The notes under the pieces were generated by a model. It was not told the origin of the DNA, searched no databases, and saw only the letters and a program-made list of their open reading frames with translations. 64,000 nucleotides of DNA from Melitaea cinxia (Eukaryota; Arthropoda; Insecta; Lepidoptera; Nymphalidae): NCBI RefSeq assembly GCF_905220565.1, contig NC_059397.1, positions 17,361,001 to 17,425,000 of the forward strand, written 5' to 3'. The translations under genes and the position numbers were made by a program. Shown one piece after another: positions 34,031-46,035 of this stretch. Position 1 is the first letter of the stretch. Each line of letters begins with the position of its first letter.

Positions 34031-34604
34031 ATTCCATGCTGTTTGGTATGCCTCATCGAAAGATCAAATGAATCATCTATTTCAACTCTGAATTATTGAT
34101 TTGCCTTTGTCTAATTTCGAGAATTGACTAACGTACTAACGTAGACAAGGACGTAACGCTTTTTTTTTAATTTATGTCTTACTATAAGTCGTTTTAGTCA
34201 CTTATATTTTCTCAAAAATAATGATACGATTATATCTAATAAGTAGATTTTTCAGTATTTTTGGGAATTTTACAGTAAAGGGGAGACCCCTTAGAGGATG
34301 GGAGCGCTTAAAATTATGGTAGCGATCAAATTTACTAAGTTAATTCAAGTTGAAAATGTAGAAATATTATATTATATATCCAACATTATTAACAATCTAC
34401 AATTTATTTTCGTAGTTTTTACAGTATTTGTAAACCTTAGCTCGACGAGAGTCAATTATTAATCGTAGTAAAACTCTTAATTCTTTAAATCAATAGTTGA
34501 TCAATTACAGCTGTTTATGAAAAAACACGTTGTGTGTGTATAAATTAATTTTACATCTGGAATGAGACGTTTAAAACATTGTTCACATATTTAGACATAG
34601 ATTA

Positions 34605-34935
34605 TGAATGTGTCACAGTCACAATTTACGGCAACGGTCACAGCACCGGTTTGTGGCTTTTGCGCCAGCAGTTGCGGGCTCGATCCCCGCATAATGATAA
34701 GCATTTTTATTGGCCATACAGGTGTTTGCTGTGGTCTGGATGTTAGTCCTTGTGAGTTTCCCCACCATGCCTCGGGGAGCATGTTAAGCCGTCGGTCCCG
34801 GTTGTTATAATACATCTGATAACGATCCGCAAACACGCATTGGAGCAGCGTGGTGGATTAAGCTCTGATCCTTCTCCTTCATGATAAAAGACGCCTATGA
34901 CAAGCAGTGGGATATTACAGGCTAAAGTGAGCAAA
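34605..34935 (+). repeat. Family C SINE, full length with tRNA-like head
   Basis: The head has GCGCCAGCAGTTGCGGGCTC and GATCCCCGC, matching a Pol III B box (GGCTCGATCCC). The body contains CTTGTGAGTTTCCCCACCAT, GTCGGTCCCGGTTGTTATAA, GCATTGGAGCAGCGTGGTGG and CAGTGGGATATTACAGGCTA. This copy shows that family C is a tRNA-derived SINE. Confidence 0.75.
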
Positions 34936-35115
34936 GCTGCGTGAAGGTCTTTGTTAGGAATTAAAAAGCATCTTTTCCACATTCGGCTTAATATCAATTT
35001 ATTTGTGGTCTTTCGAGAGCGTTGTGTCGATGCCTCGAGCGAGCCCGAATTGGCGATTGAAATTCTAAATAACAAGGTTATTTTTAATGAAAAAAATTTA
35101 ACATTCAAATTTAAT

Positions 35116-35527
35116 TAACCGAATTCAAAAAAGGAGGAGGTTACTCAATTCGACCGTATATATATATATATATATATAATGTATGTTCGGGGATAACTCC
35201 GTCGTTTATGAAACAATTTTGATATTTTTTTTTTGTTGGAAAGAAGATATCCCTAGTTTGGTACCATGATAAGAAAACCAGGATCTCATGATGGTATCCT
35301 AGAGAAATGAGGGAAGCTTTCGAAAATCCACATAACTTTTTACTGTGTGTACCGATTTTAATGATTTTTAATTTAATCATAAGCCGATGTTTATCATGTG
35401 GTCACATTTAAATTTCATCGAAATCTGATTACAAATTTTGGAGTAATCTTTGATAATACGTATTTTTACTTGACTATTTTTTAGTCTACCTACGTTGTAT
35501 TACTTGTCGATATAATTGAAGTCGGTT
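35116..35527 (-). mobile_element. Family E element with (TA)n tract
   Basis: AACCGAATTCAAAAAAGGAG at the left, a TA run at 35157-35178, ATGTATGTTCGGGGATAACT, and ATAATTGAAGTCGGTT at the right. One base differs from the perfect 10-bp terminal repeat. Confidence 0.65.
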
Positions 35528-35621
35528 TTTTTATGTTTGCCTGCAAATAAGTTATTTGTATGAGAAATATTTTTGGACTTAAATTACTAAACTGTCGTAT
35601 TATAGTAATTGTAATTTTTTA

Positions 35622-35795
35622 TCATAGCTGTAGTCGTTGCGCTGGTGGTCGCGAGTTCGATCCCCGCTCACAACAGACATATTTATTGACATTAGATGTT
35701 TATCGTGGTCTGGTTGTTTGTGCTTGTGTATTGTGTGTGTTTGCGTCTGGGTGTTGTGCTTTCCAGACCACGTGTGAAGCATTTATTATTAAACT
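35622..35795 (+). repeat. tRNA-derived SINE head fragment (family C-related)
   Basis: GTCGTTGCGCTGGTGGTCGC, GAGTTCGATCCCC (B box), then GTTTATCGTGGTCTGGTTGT as in the 34605 head, with the family C body missing. Confidence 0.55.
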
Positions 35796-36104
35796 TATTA
35801 TATATTAAGTACAGTAAAAACTTATTGTACTAACTAGATGAATCATCAGATTCCACCCACTTTAACATTTATCGTTACCGTTTCTCACCTACGAGTAACA
35901 ATATAATGTCAACGGGCCATTCTTGATGAACTCGTTTTAAAATGCAAAACCGAAGATCTGTCTGTCATGAGATCACTTGGAATAAACAATAAAACCATCC
36001 CGCTATAATAAAACAATGGTAACCTGGATTAGCAATACTGTTATTAATACTAATTCATTTCATTGAACATTTTAGTTTAATCATATAAATGAGTATATCA
36101 CAAA

Positions 36105-36230
36105 CGTTTTTTTTTTTTTATACAACAAGGTTGGCTAAAAGCGTATGGCTCACCTAATAGTAAGCGATTACTGTATGCTTATAGACCTGGTCTGCAATAC
36201 TAGAGGCATTGCAAGCTTATACAAATCCTT
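36105..36230 (-). repeat. Family B SINE-like fragment
   Basis: A T-rich end, then GGCTCACCTAATAGTAAGCG, ATTACTGTATGCTTATAGAC, GAGGCATTGCAAGC. Confidence 0.6.
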
Positions 36231-37554
36231 AACATGATGATGATTAATTTATTATAGCTTATCATTACTCTGGAGTGCTTTTATGAAATAATAATTGGTG
36301 GAAACTTTGCTGGATTTTGAAAAATTAATTTTTGTTAATATTTTTTATTATGTCGTCTGTTTGTTTCCCAAATATTAAATAAATAAATAAATAAATAAAT
36401 AGATAAATAAATTAAGGAACTAAATATGTTGCTCTCTCAAGCAAGCGTAGGTAAAACGAATACCGCGAACACAATTTATGTGAACTTCAAGATAGCTCAT
36501 TTGTTTTGCAGAATCACAAATGAGGAACTTATTTTTTTCTTCAAAATGCTAGGCAAGCAGTATGTTATATGTATAAGTATCAAATAACCTTTTCATTAAA
36601 ACAAAGCATTATAATAAAATAAGGGCTAATAAATAGCCCTAAGTCACAGTTTCGAAGATCCGTCATTTAATATACCTTAAATTATCTCCTGAGGAGTTAG
36701 TTGGAGTATCTCCAGTACCAAATTGACAGGGTATATTTATACATCCGCCCAGTTCCGCACAGGTAAATTGTTGTCCATTTATCTTAAGTAATTGCTATTC
36801 TACACTTTCCCTTAATTCCAACAACGATTGACGAGCTTTGAATATTGTCAAAATGTATAAATTGGACTTCGCTATTGCTTATAATATCGTGAAATGCTTA
36901 TAGACCTATGTCAATCAAAATTAATTTAGTTTGACAGGTTGAATACTATCCCACCTGAACACATATCATAAGCTCAATACCTTTCGTTCTAACAAGTTAT
37001 GACGTGATTGTTTTAATCAATTATTTCATATTGGAAATTAATATAGCAATATAAATGTTACCCAGTGTAAATATAAACCAAAACAAGCGTAAATAACTCC
37101 AAAACCATCAAGAAAAACAAAGTCACGTCTTGAATGCAATCATTAATGTGTTTTGACGTCAGTATTCTCTCTATGACTTTGAATATAACAAACTTATTTT
37201 ATTTGTATGTAAATAAAAATTATTTTCCACATATCAGAAAGATTGTCACTTGAGTGCGGTACGACAGGTTTACATGATTTTCCTTGTTCTGAACGTAAAT
37301 ACGGAGGCCGATTTTAAAATTGAATTTCGAACGTCGCCAAGCTAGATTCATATTCAAATAAGGTAAGATACATAAAACTAAATATTGCTGAAAAATGTAC
37401 AACCTTGCAGCCAGACTACTGACAATATTTGCTTTTAGGAATAGATGTCAACCTCTGTGAAGAATGGACCTTACAAGAATATGATATAATATATTATTAC
37501 TATTATTATATTATATATAGTATATTATTATTATTATTTTTGATTCATCCTGTA

Positions 37555-37870
37555 ACATAACATTGTTATATGTATAGGCCTGTTTCTCCATGCAGGAGAA
37601 GAGTCGAAGCTTAATCCACCATACTGATCCACTCTAAATTCGAAGGTATATTCTCTATTATGATTAACAATCGCTATTGACTGTCTATAATAACAACCAA
37701 AACCTATAGTTTCGTGCCCTACGAGGCGCGTTGACGAGACCAACAAAGAAAGAAGTGCAGACCGGAATAACATTTGTACAAATAAAAATAATCATCCCGG
37801 GTGGAAATCCAACTCGCAACCGCCGCGCTGGTGATTAACCGCCTAGACGACACAATCACTACAACACTAT
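37555..37870 (-). repeat. Family C remnant and tRNA-like fragment
   Basis: 37570-37630 (GCCTGTTTCTCCATGCAGGA, AGCTTAATCCACCAT) is a decayed family C 3' part. 37798-37865 (GGTGGAAATCCAACTCGCAA, CGCGCTGGTGATTAACCGCC) resembles an antisense tRNA-like SINE head. Both are weak. Confidence 0.35.
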
Positions 37871-39344
37871 ATAATAGTATATTATAGTATAGTATAGTTT
37901 TCGGTCCACTTTAAACAAAAGACATGACTAAACTAGGCATTGTGATGTGTGGCAGAGCATTAGCGTTTTCTACTTCAACAGTGAAAATTACTAAACCGAC
38001 AATTGGGCGATAAGTAAAATGTTACGGTTGGCAATACAACTTTCTACGGAAAAATATATATACAAAAAATTAGTATCAGCTTAAAATACTCAAGAATAAC
38101 TCTTAATTATCAGGAAAATCCTTATCAAATTAATTATAGAGACAATTTTTTTCAACATAGTTTTCATTTTTCAATAATCTATGTAAGGATGCTAAGAATT
38201 TAATCGATCAGTTGCGAATAACGGTCGCATAGCCATATAAAAAACCGTAACCTAGATAGCCGCAGTTAAATGCACCTTCAGAACTGACACTTAACAAAAT
38301 ATCTAGTCACTGAATTTGAACATAAAAATAAGGAAACATTACAAGCGAAATTCGGCCAGATACAAAAGGTGCCATCGTCTTGCAATTCTGTTATTGGATT
38401 GGCAATGATCAGAGTTCCATTGACGCTGGTTAAGCATAAGGCCTTGCGTTCGCGCAATCCAGAGTTGCAGTACGCGGTGAACTATCGAAAGTGTTGCACG
38501 TATTGATAAATCAAACTGGTGTGAGAGTGATGAATGGATAGCACAAATCGGAATATAAATCGCTGTCAAACAATAAGGTAACGATTTTCTTGATTCATGT
38601 GAGATAATAAGGTTACTTTTATTTCATTTTTTATGAAATGTTATGTTTTTTATTGTTTATATCATTTAAATGTAGGTTAATCGCTTCTAATTTGAATATA
38701 TGTATGTTTTGGCAATATTTTATTATTATTTTTACAATATTTTGTTACGGTAATTTTAACCTCGTACAATTTTAATTAAAATATCCTATTTCGGTGAAAT
38801 TTATCTAATATTAAAAATATATATATTTCGGACTTCATACTTATTTGCTTTGAACGTTTCAGGTAATTCCACTTTCGTGAAATTATGTGTTGAAATGTTC
38901 CTAACATTACATTAATTATAGTTTTAATAATATGTCGTGACTCAGTTAACGGTAATGAAGAAAGAAAGAAATTTACATTTTCATCTTGGTGCTGGATCTC
39001 AATTCTGAAAATTGTATTATAATTAATTTTATGTATGTTCAGAAAAAAATTATATATATAATTGTATTTCCCAACTTTTGTAGCTATTTAAATTTTAACG
39101 TCTCATTAAAAAAAAAATCTTTTAACAATTATGAGTTATTTTAGTAAAATAAACATGTTACATGTGCAATTTTATCTTTTTTTCATTCATAAATGAAGAA
39201 TCCTCATTATTGTATTATATATTATATTATATTTATTTTAATCAACAAAAATAATTCGATTTGATAATAATGATAGTCACTGAAATTCGAAATTACGATA
39301 ATTTAAAATCATGATTAAAAAGTAGTAAATAATTTGTCTAATTA
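37871..39344. other. AT-rich, no gene seen
   Basis: 38339-38569 is less AT-rich and open on the minus strand, but shows no protein family motif or splice support. Confidence 0.4.
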
Positions 39345-39450
39345 TTTATATACTTTATTGCACTTAACAACAGAATATACAGAAAATTATATGTATAGTT
39401 GATGGCAAAGGCGGACTTAGAAGAGATCTCTTTCAGTCAACCAATGGTCC
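39345..39450 (-). repeat. LINE 3'-end fragment
   Basis: ACTTTATTGCACTTAACAAC, GGCAAAGGCGGACTTAGAAG and GATCTCTTTCAGTCAACC, parallel to the blocks at 2020, 8605 and 30040. Confidence 0.45.
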
Positions 39451-39499
39451 TGAGAGAGTGTGTCATATAGCGGGTGACACAGTGCAAGAGATAACAATA

Positions 39500-39555
39500 T
39501 TGAGAAAATAGTTGAATAACTGTAATGTATTACAATTATTCAACTATTTTCTCAA
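39500..39555. repeat. 56-bp near-perfect palindrome
   Basis: The left arm TTGAGAAAATAGTTGAATAA pairs perfectly with TTATTCAACTATTTTCTCAA (39536-39555). Inside, TGTAAT and ATTACA also pair, leaving one C/A mismatch and a GT loop. Confidence 0.9.
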
Positions 39556-40739
39556 TTACTATTTTCTCAAAAGTAATTAGTGAATGTTAATAATGTTAAT
39601 TAATCTAAAAAAACAAATCAAAATAATAAATTATGTACCTCAAATGAAATAACTTGAGCATTTTCGTCTCATCTACAAAATTTATAAATTATAAATTGGA
39701 CTGAAAAACATGTGCTTGTCCAAGACAATAATTGATCCCCAGAGTCTGAGCAGCGTCGTCTACCGATTTAATGTTTATTGTAAACGTACAAAAGCAGCGA
39801 AAAATAATAACTTATGTGCGTTGAATAATATAACAATAATTCTGTTTACCTAAAATTATTTTTAACAATTTTCCTGTTATTGAATTATCAGGCACTGACA
39901 TTTTCAACAGATAATCATGAGATCAGACGGTGCTGTGTTCTGTGACTTCTTATTTACGAGACTAATAAACTGTATGTTTAAATAACTCGTGAGAATCGAT
40001 TATTATCTCAGTTATTTTGAGTGTTATTTTTCATTTTAATGAACCTTGTTAAATATTCTAGTAAAAACTTGAATTAATTTTTATCAACGCCTGTCTGGAT
40101 GGCTTACTTTAATTGGTCAATCTGTACGCGGTGTTTTAATTTAATAATAGTACGAGAAATTTTGTTTTCGTTTCAAAAAGTTTAGAAATAGTAGAAGTTT
40201 CAGAGATGTTTGGTTTATTTTGATGACAAATAATTTGTTATTTAAATTTGTTACTGAATTATGTAAATAATTTAAACAAATATTACTGTATATAATTATT
40301 AGTATGTATTTATACTTTAGAAATATAAAACTTTTTTAATATGCCATATATATATAAAATATTTACACTTATTTCATTAACCTTATTATACATACATATA
40401 TATAAGTACGCAAAACTTTTCAGGCTTAGAGGCAAAAATTTTGCGGCAGTTTAGTGGTAATGTCAAATGTGCGTCAAATGTGAATGAACTACAACCTATT
40501 CGTGTTTTTAAAATAGTGAATCACTCAACTCAGCCAAGTTATTTAAATAGTTTTAAGAGATTATTACGTTAATCATATTTTATATCAGAAACTGTTTCTG
40601 GTTACGAAAATAAAAGAAAGTAAAAAAAAGAAAATCACCATATACAACACGTGGTCACCCTAAATAGAAGGTTAGACGTTGATTGATATTCATATAAATA
40701 ATTATGTGCACTGTAAGCTTACCATCTTGTATTTTTTTG

Positions 40740-40930
40740 GTATTTACCAAATTCAGAGGAAAGGAGGCGGTTCTCACATCGACTGAATTATTTTTTTGTT
40801 AACTCATAACTTTTTACTAAGTGTACATACAGATTATGATGATTCTTTTAAGTCTAAAGCTGTCACTTATCGTGTAGTTTCATTTAAATTAGATGACGTT
40901 TTCAATCGAGTATTTTTTCGACTTTACGTT
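40740..40930 (-). repeat. Family E fragment, diverged
   Basis: GAGGAAAGGAGGCGGTTCTC, CATAACTTTTTACTAAGTGT, ATTTTTTCGACTTTACGTTG. Confidence 0.5.
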
Positions 40931-40956
40931 GCATAGTTTATCAATGTCAACATCAT

Positions 40957-41290
40957 CAATTAAGCCTATCGCAGTCCACTGCTAGGACAAATTCACGTCC
41001 AAAATGGTGTGAACTCATGTGTGTTGCCCATAGTCACCACGCTGGGCAGGCGGGTTGGTGACCGCAAGGTTGGCTTTGTCGAATCAAAGATATTATGATA
41101 TTAATAAGTATTGTATTTATTCATTTTACTGTATTAGATTATATTATATTATTAAATTATGCATCGGTCGGCTTTTTAAATTCTAAGGTGGTAGTGAAAC
41201 TGTGTCATCCCTTAGTTACCTCTTACGACACCCACGGGTAGAGAGGGGGTGTCTATATTATTTACGATCGTAACCACACAGCAATAGCTT
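40957..41290 (-). repeat. Family A SINE-like copy with an internal ~75-bp insertion
   Basis: CATCAATTAAGCCTATCGCA, TGCCCATAGTCACCACGCTG, GGCAGGCGGGTTGGTGACCG, then AT-rich foreign sequence at about 41086-41160, then CATCGGTCGGCTTTTTAAAT and CGTAACCACACAGCAA. Confidence 0.7.
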
Positions 41291-41836
41291 GGCAATGTAA
41301 TCAAAGAAAAAAAAAGGTTTCATTTCTTTATTTTACGATATAAATACAAATAGTATCACATACAGCGCAATATATGTACATACGAGTACATTGCAGAAAT
41401 GACATCACATGACAGCCGCAATATCTAAATTGTCTTACGAAATTTTCTTTGCTTATGGCCACTTTGTTAAATTGCTTTGCGCTGATTGTATAAGAGTTGG
41501 TAGCGTTTCTAAATGTGATTAACCTTATCTTTAGTGTGCGACGACTTGTAATATTCGTTACATTTACGACAACAATGAATTGACAACTACTCTGGTAGGC
41601 AGTTGTCTGTGGTTTTAATTGTGCAAAAAATAGTTTCTGCTCTGGGTACGTCCCCTTGAAATTCTCCTGATCATGCCTAGAATAGCACATAAATCTTCGA
41701 TCCTGGTGGTTATCATAAATACATGATAGCAATCTCTACTAATGATATAGAAATTATTTAATATGTACGATTTTTATTTTTGTGTTACCCACAATTAGGA
41801 ATTCTAAACATTTTTGAATATCATATCAAAAATTGA

Positions 41837-41909
41837 CCGCTCCAGCGGGATTCGAACCCGCGTCTTCGACATACCGTGTCGACGCTCTAGCCAATTAAGC
41901 TATGGAACG
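41837..41909 (-). tRNA. tRNA-like gene, array unit 1 (representative), nominal anticodon GGT
   Basis: 73-nt cloverleaf: acceptor CGTTCCA/TGGAGCG (six Watson-Crick pairs, one T-G), D stem GCTT/GAGC, anticodon stem TCGAC/GTCGA, loop ACGGTAT, four-base variable region AGAC, T stem GCGGG/CCCGC around TTCGAAT. The A-box region TAGCTTAATTGG and B box GGTTCGAATCC fit Pol III consensus, and T5 follows 4 nt after the body (GGTCAATTTTT). C33 and T38 are atypical. The other eleven minus-strand units look identical over this body. The nominal identity Thr(GGT) should not be trusted because of C33. Confidence 0.55.
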
Positions 41910-44900
41910 ATATACTCGCCAGAGCGAAACTTTTGATATGATGATTTTTACTTTCGGTTTAAGCGAACCGTGGCGCCGTCTATAATGAGTTCTTTACAGA
42001 GACTCGTAACTATTCAAAGTTTCATATTACAATGAAAATCTTTGACAGGAGACGACACCATGCTATTTTTAATATGTACGATTTTTATTTTTGTGTTACC
42101 CACAATTAGGAATTCTAAACATTTTTGAATATCATATCAAAAATTGACCGCTCCAGCGGGATTCGAACCCGCGTCTTCGACATACCGTGTCGACGCTCTA
42201 GCCAATTAAGCTATGGAACGATATACTCGCCAGAGCGAAACTTTTGATATGATGATTTTTACTTTCGGTTTAAGCGAACCGTGGCGCCGTCTATAGTGAG
42301 TTCTTTACAGAGACTCGTAACTATTCAAAGTTTCATATTACAATGAAAATCTTTGACAGGAGACGACACCATGCTATTTTTAATATGTACGATTTTTATT
42401 TTTGTGTTACCCACAATTAGGAATTCTAAACATTTTTGAATATCATATCAAAAATTGACCGCTCCAGCGGGATTCGAACCCGCGTCTTCGACATACCGTG
42501 TCGACGCTCTAGCCAATTAAGCTATGGAACGATATACTCGCCAGAGCGAAACTTTTGATATGATGATTTTTACTTTCGGTTTAAGCGAACCGTGGCGCCG
42601 TCTATAGTGAGTTCTTTACAGAGACTCGTAACTATTCAAAGTTTCATATTACAATGAAAATCTTTGACAGGAGACGACACCATGCTATTTTTAATATGTA
42701 CGATTTTTATTTTTGTGTTACCCACAATTAGGAATTCTAAACATTTTTGAATATCATATCAAAAATTGACCGCTCCAGCGGGATTCGAACCCGCGTCTTC
42801 GACATACCGTGTCGACGCTCTAGCCAATTAAGCTATGGAACGATATACTCGCCAGAGCGAAACTTTTGATATGATGATTTTTACTTTCGGTTTAAGCGAA
42901 CCGTGGCGCCGTCTATAGTGAGTTCTTTACAGAGACTCGTAACTATTCAAAGTTTCATATTACAATGAAAATCTTTGACAGGAGACGACACCATGCTATT
43001 TTTAATATGTACGATTTTTATTTTTGTGTTACCCACAATTAGGAATTCTAAACATTTTTGAATATCATATCAAAAATTGACCGCTCCAGCGGGATTCGAA
43101 CCCGCGTCTTCGACATACCGTGTCGACGCTCTAGCCAATTAAGCTATGGAACGATATACTCGCCAGAGCGAAACTTTTGATATGATGATTTTTACTTTCG
43201 GTTTAAGCGAACCGTGGCGCCGTCTATAGTGAGTTCTTTACAGAGACTCGTAACTATTCAAAGTTTCATATTACAATGAAAATCTTTGACAGGAGACGAC
43301 ACCATGCTATTTTTAATATGTACGATTTTTATTTTTGTGTTACCCACAATTAGGAATTCTAAACATTTTTGAATATCATATCAAAAATTGACCGCTCCAG
43401 CGGGATTCGAACCCGCGTCTTCGACATACCGTGTCGACGCTCTAGCCAATTAAGCTATGGAACGATATACTCGCCAGAGCGAAACTTTTGATATGATGAT
43501 TTTTACTTTCGGTTTAAGCGAACCGTGGCGCCGTCTATAGTGAGTTCTTTACAGAGACTCGTAACTATTCAAAGTTTCATATTACAATGAAAATCTTTGA
43601 CAGGAGACGACACCATGCTATTTTTAATATGTACGATTTTTATTTTTGTGTTACCCACAATTAGGAATTCTAAACATTTTTGAATATCATATCAAAAATT
43701 GACCGCTCCAGCGGGATTCGAACCCGCGTCTTCGACATACCGTGTCGACGCTCTAGCCAATTAAGCTATGGAACGATATACTCGCCAGAGCGAAACTTTT
43801 GATATGATGATTTTTACTTTCGGTTTAAGCGAACCGTGGCGCCGTCTATAGTGAGTTCTTTACAGAGACTCGTAACTATTCAAAGTTTCATATTACAATG
43901 AAAATCTTTGACAGGAGACGACACCATGCTATTTTTAATATGTACGATTTTTATTTTTGTGTTACCCACAATTAGGAATTCTAAACATTTTTGAATATCA
44001 TATCAAAAATTGACCGCTCCAGCGGGATTCGAACCCGCGTCTTCGACATACCGTGTCGACGCTCTAGCCAATTAAGCTATGGAACGATATACTCGCCAGA
44101 GCGAAACTTTTGATATGATGATTTTTACTTTCGGTTTAAGCGAACCGTGGCGCCGTCTATAGTGAGTTCTTTACAGAGACTCGTAACTATTCAAAGTTTC
44201 ATATTACAATGAAAATCTTTGACAGGAGACGACACCATGCTATTTTTAATATGTACGATTTTTATTTTTGTGTTACCCACAATTAGGAATTCTAAACATT
44301 TTTGAATATCATATCAAAAATTGACCGCTCCAGCGGGATTCGAACCCGCGTCTTCGACATACCGTGTCGACGCTCTAGCCAATTAAGCTATGGAACGATA
44401 TACTCGCCAGAGCGAAACTTTTGATATGATGATTTTTACTTTCGGTTTAAGCGAACCGTGGCGCCGTCTATAGTGAGTTCTTTACAGAGACTCGTAACTA
44501 TTCAAAGTTTCATATTACAATGAAAATCTTTGACAGGAGACGACACCATGCTATTTTTAATATGTACGATTTTTATTTTTGTGTTACCCACAATTAGGAA
44601 TTCTAAACATTTTTGAATATCATATCAAAAATTGACCGCTCCAGCGGGATTCGAACCCGCGTCTTCGACATACCGTGTCGACGCTCTAGCCAATTAAGCT
44701 ATGGAACGATATACTCGCCAGAGCGAAACTTTTGATATGATGATTTTTACTTTCGGTTTAAGCGAACCGTGGCGCCGTCTATAGTGAGTTCTTTACAGAG
44801 ACTCGTAACTATTCAAAGTTTCATATTACAATGAAAATCTTTGACAGGAGACGACACCATGCTATTTTTAATATGTACGATTTTTATTTTTGTGTTACCC

Positions 44901-45351
44901 ACAATTAGGAATTCTAAACATTTTTGAATATCATATCAAAAATTGACCGCTCCAGCGGGATTCGAACCCGCGTCTTCGACATACCGTGTCGACGCTCTAG
45001 CCAATTAAGCTATGGAACGATATACTCGCCAGAGCGAAACTTTTGATATGATGATTTTTACTTTCGGTTTAAGCGAACCGTGGCGCCGTCTATAGTGAGT
45101 TCTTTACAGAGACTCGTAACTATTCAAAGTTTCATATTACAATGAAAATCTTTGACAGGAGACGACACCATGCTATTTTTAATATGTACGATTTTTATTT
45201 TTGTGTTACCCACAATTAGGAATTCTAAACATTTTTGAATATCATATCAAAAATTGACCGCTCCAGCGGGATTCGAACCCGCGTCTTCGACATACCGTGT
45301 CGACGCTCTAGCCAATTAAGCTATGGAACGATATAATTTTTAATATACGAA

Positions 45352-45413
45352 TTAATTGGCTAGAGCGTCGACACGGTATGTCGAAGACGCGGGTTCGAAT
45401 CCCGCTGGAGCGG
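45352..45413 (+). tRNA. tRNA-like copy, 5'-truncated, at the inversion junction
   Basis: Starts at TTAATTGGCTAGAGCG, lacking the 5' acceptor strand and part of the D arm. The rest, including the B box and T5 terminator, is intact. The 21 bp between it and the last minus copy include TTTTTAATATACGA, a degenerate version of the unit's TTTTTAATATGTACGA. Confidence 0.65.
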
Positions 45414-45651
45414 TCAATTTTTGATATGATATTCAAAAATGTTTAGAATTCCTAATTGTGGGTAACACAAAAATAAAAATCGTACATATTAAAAATAGCA
45501 TGGTGTCGTCTCCTGTCAAAGATTTTCATTGTAATATGAAACTTTGAATAGTTACGAGTCTCTGTAAAGAACTCACTATAGACGGCGCCACGGTTCGCTT
45601 AAACCGAAAGTAAAAATCATCATATCAAAAGTTTCGCTCTGGCGAGTATAT

Positions 45652-45724
45652 CGTTCCATAGCTTAATTGGCTAGAGCGTCGACACGGTATGTCGAAGACG
45701 CGGGTTCGAATCCCGCTGGAGCGG
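45652..45724 (+). tRNA. tRNA-like gene, inverted array unit
   Basis: Full 73-nt cloverleaf, same sequence as the minus-strand units, B box GGTTCGAATCC, T5 downstream. Confidence 0.55.
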
Positions 45725-45962
45725 TCAATTTTTGATATGATATTCAAAAATGTTTAGAATTCCTAATTGTGGGTAACACAAAAATAAAAATCGTACATAT
45801 TAAAAATAGCATGGTGTCGTCTCCTGTCAAAGATTTTCATTGTAATATGAAACTTTGAATAGTTACGAGTCTCTGTAAAGAACTCACTATAGACGGCGCC
45901 ACGGTTCGCTTAAACCGAAAGTAAAAATCATCATATCAAAAGTTTCGCTCTGGCGAGTATAT

Positions 45963-46035
45963 CGTTCCATAGCTTAATTGGCTAGAGCGTCGACACGGTA
46001 TGTCGAAGACGCGGGTTCGAATCCCGCTGGAGCGG
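45963..46035 (+). tRNA. tRNA-like gene, last inverted array unit
   Basis: Identical body to 45652, exactly 311 bp further. The array ends 30 bp after it, at CAAAAATGTT. Confidence 0.55.

Noticed and set aside
38339..38569. 76-codon minus-strand ORF in a less AT-rich block, with a TATAAAA upstream at about 38237 on the plus strand
   Set aside because: No domain, no splice support and no start context that sets it apart; the TATA motif is expected by chance in this composition.
41328..41732. 134-codon minus-strand ORF
   Set aside because: It overlaps a decayed family C SINE and AT-rich sequence, and no protein family is recognisable.
41837..45330. CRISPR-like regular array
   Set aside because: Period 311 bp with identical spacers and tRNA-like repeats in a eukaryotic genome; nothing like a 25-40 bp repeat with unique spacers.
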